Assembly (NCBI GenBank): GCA_016282555.1
Contig: JAEEKU010000159.1
Span: forward strand, 1-7,269
DNA length: 7,269 bases
Direction: 5' to 3'
Origin: Methanomassiliicoccaceae archaeon
GTDB lineage: Archaea > Thermoplasmatota > Thermoplasmata > Methanomassiliicoccales > Methanomethylophilaceae
Shown here: positions 6,482 to 7,269 of the stretch, in pieces
Layout: each line of letters starts with the position of its first letter
Position numbering within the stretch: the first letter of the stretch is position 1
Translations under genes and position numbers: made by a program
Notes under the pieces: model-generated
The model's database searches: none
What the model was told of the DNA's origin: nothing
Seen by the model: only the letters and a program-made list of their open reading frames with translations

Positions 6482-6526
6482 TGGCGCCGCCGCACGGATC
6501 TGAACCGGGGGCCTCGTGATCAACCA
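6482..6526 (-). pseudogene. 3' half of a tRNA-Asn-like gene (tRNA remnant or attachment-site scar)
   Basis: On the minus strand the sequence fits tRNA positions from about 32 to 76. It has GTT at anticodon positions 34-36, TCACG for the 3' anticodon stem, AGGCC as variable loop, T-arm CCCGG / TTCAGAT / CCGTG, acceptor 3' strand CGGCGGC, discriminator G and CCA (6484-6482). Defects are G instead of U at 33, G instead of A at 58 and one T-stem mismatch. No matching 5' half (GCCGCCG, D-arm, 5' anticodon stem) is found upstream within 150 bases. A truncated tRNA 3' end is the usual trace of integrase-mediated insertion, but no integrase is in the window. The rest of the gap 6321-6667 holds only promoter-like elements. 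Confidence 0.55.
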
Positions 6527-6530
6527 AAAC

Positions 6531-6556
6531 ATGGTGAAGGAATTTTTAAACACCAT
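6531..6556 (+). promoter_or_regulatory. Inverted repeat flanking a TATA-like element
   Basis: ATGGTG (6531-6536) and CACCAT (6551-6556) flank an AT-rich core containing TTTTTAAA. It could be a promoter with an operator for the gene at 6668, giving a leader of about 95 bases, or it could be chance. Confidence 0.25.
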
Positions 6557-6633
6557 TCTCACGTATTCGTATTCTAGCCTTGTTTGTCTTCCGGCTGGCA
6601 CAATGTACGGATCTTCCGGACTCCCGGCTCGAA

Positions 6634-6644
6634 TTGTTTATCTT
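6634..6644 (+). promoter_or_regulatory. TATA-like box close to the gene at 6668
   Basis: TTGTTTATCTT is centred about 28 bases before the ATG at 6668, the spacing expected for a leaderless archaeal mRNA. The ATG lacks a well-placed SD. The match to the TATA consensus is partial. Confidence 0.35.
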
Positions 6645-6667
6645 CCGCCGGGGTCATACGTCCCGGT

Positions 6668-7269
6668 ATGTCATCACAGTCGGCCCTGCCGAAGTCCGGC
6701 GGAGGATCTTCCTCCGGCATTCCCCGCAGGAGGATCTCTGCCGCGATACTTGCGCTGGCGGTGCTGGCCTGTGCCGTAGCCGTGGTTGCACTAACCATCG
6801 ACTGGGACGGAGGAGGCGGACGGGACGCCGGAGACATGTGCGAGGTGACTATTTCTGCCTTCCCCGCAGGCTACGGGACGGTGGAGGGCGAAACGAGTTT
6901 CCAGGTGCCTGACGGCACTCAGGTTCTCGTGAGCGGCGACAGGATCGTCATCGGGACCAGAGTGATCGCCGCGAAGCCTGCCGCTCCTACCGCCGAGTTC
7001 ACTTACGAGTTCCTCGGGTGGCAGGGGGCCGCGGGGACGATTGAGGGGGACGTCGCGATAACAGCCGTATTCGACGCGACGAGGAACAAGTATACTGTGA
7101 CCGTGACTGCTGAGCCGCCGGGCCGCGGGGACGTCTCCAAGAGAGTCTTCCTCGCCGAGTACGGTGACGCGATATCGGCATCCGGTAACGTTCTGAGCAT
7201 AGGGGACCAGAAGTGCGTCGCAACTCCGTCGGCGTCCGACGGATCCGGGTACGTTTTTCTGAAATGGTC
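6668..7269 (+). CDS. Membrane-anchored protein with divergent InlB-like repeats, 3' partial
   Basis: 200 residues are visible and the frame is still open at the window end. The N-terminus is a Gly/Ser-rich cytoplasmic stretch (1-19), then RRR at 20-22 and one hydrophobic helix at 23-44. The positive residues before the helix predict a signal-anchor with the C-terminus outside. After a Gly-rich linker come two tandem beta repeats of the divergent InlB B-repeat type. The first (about 58-137) has VTISAFPAGYGTV and ends FLGW (115-118) plus AVFDA. The second starts YTVTVTAEPPGRGDV at 142 and reaches FLKW at 197-200. The ATG at 6668 is the only ATG in frame after the stop at 6575. Such proteins are common envelope or adhesin-like proteins in gut archaea. 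Binding partner and total length are unknown. Confidence 0.75.
   Translation, partial: MSSQSALPKSGGGSSSGIPRRRISAAILALAVLACAVAVVALTIDWDGGGGRDAGDMCEVTISAFPAGYGTVEGETSFQVPDGTQVLVSGDRIVIGTRVIAAKPAAPTAEFTYEFLGWQGAAGTIEGDVAITAVFDATRNKYTVTVTAEPPGRGDVSKRVFLAEYGDAISASGNVLSIGDQKCVATPSASDGSGYVFLKW

Noticed and set aside
6700..6716. Palindrome CGGAGGA-TCT-TCCTCCG near the start of the 6668 gene
   Set aside because: It lies in a Gly/Ser-rich coding stretch whose repeated GGA/TCC codons explain it; no other evidence of function.
1..7269. CRISPR array, insertion sequence, integrase, toxin-antitoxin or defence genes
   Set aside because: No regularly spaced repeats, transposase or integrase motifs, or recognisable defence proteins were seen on either strand.

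Overview
The window looks archaeal. The TATA-like boxes, the lack of Shine-Dalgarno (SD) sequences before several genes at promoter-like spacing, a minus-strand tRNA fragment resembling archaeal tRNA-Asn, and secreted proteins with InlB/Listeria-Bacteroides-type beta repeats together suggest a gut-type methanogen of the Methanomassiliicoccales (Thermoplasmatota). That placement is inference from gene style; no marker gene is present.

Bases 1-2464 hold a compact zinc/manganese-type ABC importer operon on the plus strand. It contains a solute-binding protein with a His/acid-rich loop (5' end cut by the window), the ATPase and the membrane permease. The genes are one base apart or overlap by four bases. 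The permease ends in a basic tail encoded over two hairpins and stops at an amber codon.

Bases 2465-2750 are an AT-rich non-coding stretch with several TATA-like elements. It feeds a gene for a very acidic, cysteine-free secreted protein (2751-4097) whose codon use differs from its neighbours. A strong hairpin/U-tract terminator follows, and the promoter of the next gene (4169-5776) overlaps that U-tract. This next gene encodes a signal-peptide protein with one InlB-like repeat, a transmembrane helix and a C-terminal domain beyond the helix. A second terminator follows.

Bases 5946-6320 (minus) encode a small two-repeat YegP/DUF1508 protein convergent with the previous gene. Bases 6321-6667 are non-coding and carry its promoter, a 3' half of a tRNA-Asn-like gene (a possible attachment-site scar) and the promoter of the last gene. 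From 6668 a membrane-anchored protein with tandem divergent InlB-like repeats runs off the right edge.

The zinc importer is a clear functional unit. The surface proteins share modules (He_PIG-like motif, InlB-like repeats) but show no evident link to zinc uptake or to each other as a system. I see no clear new defence, mobile or biosynthetic system. The points most worth checking are the tRNA fragment, the odd topology of the 4169-5776 protein and the promoter/terminator overlap.
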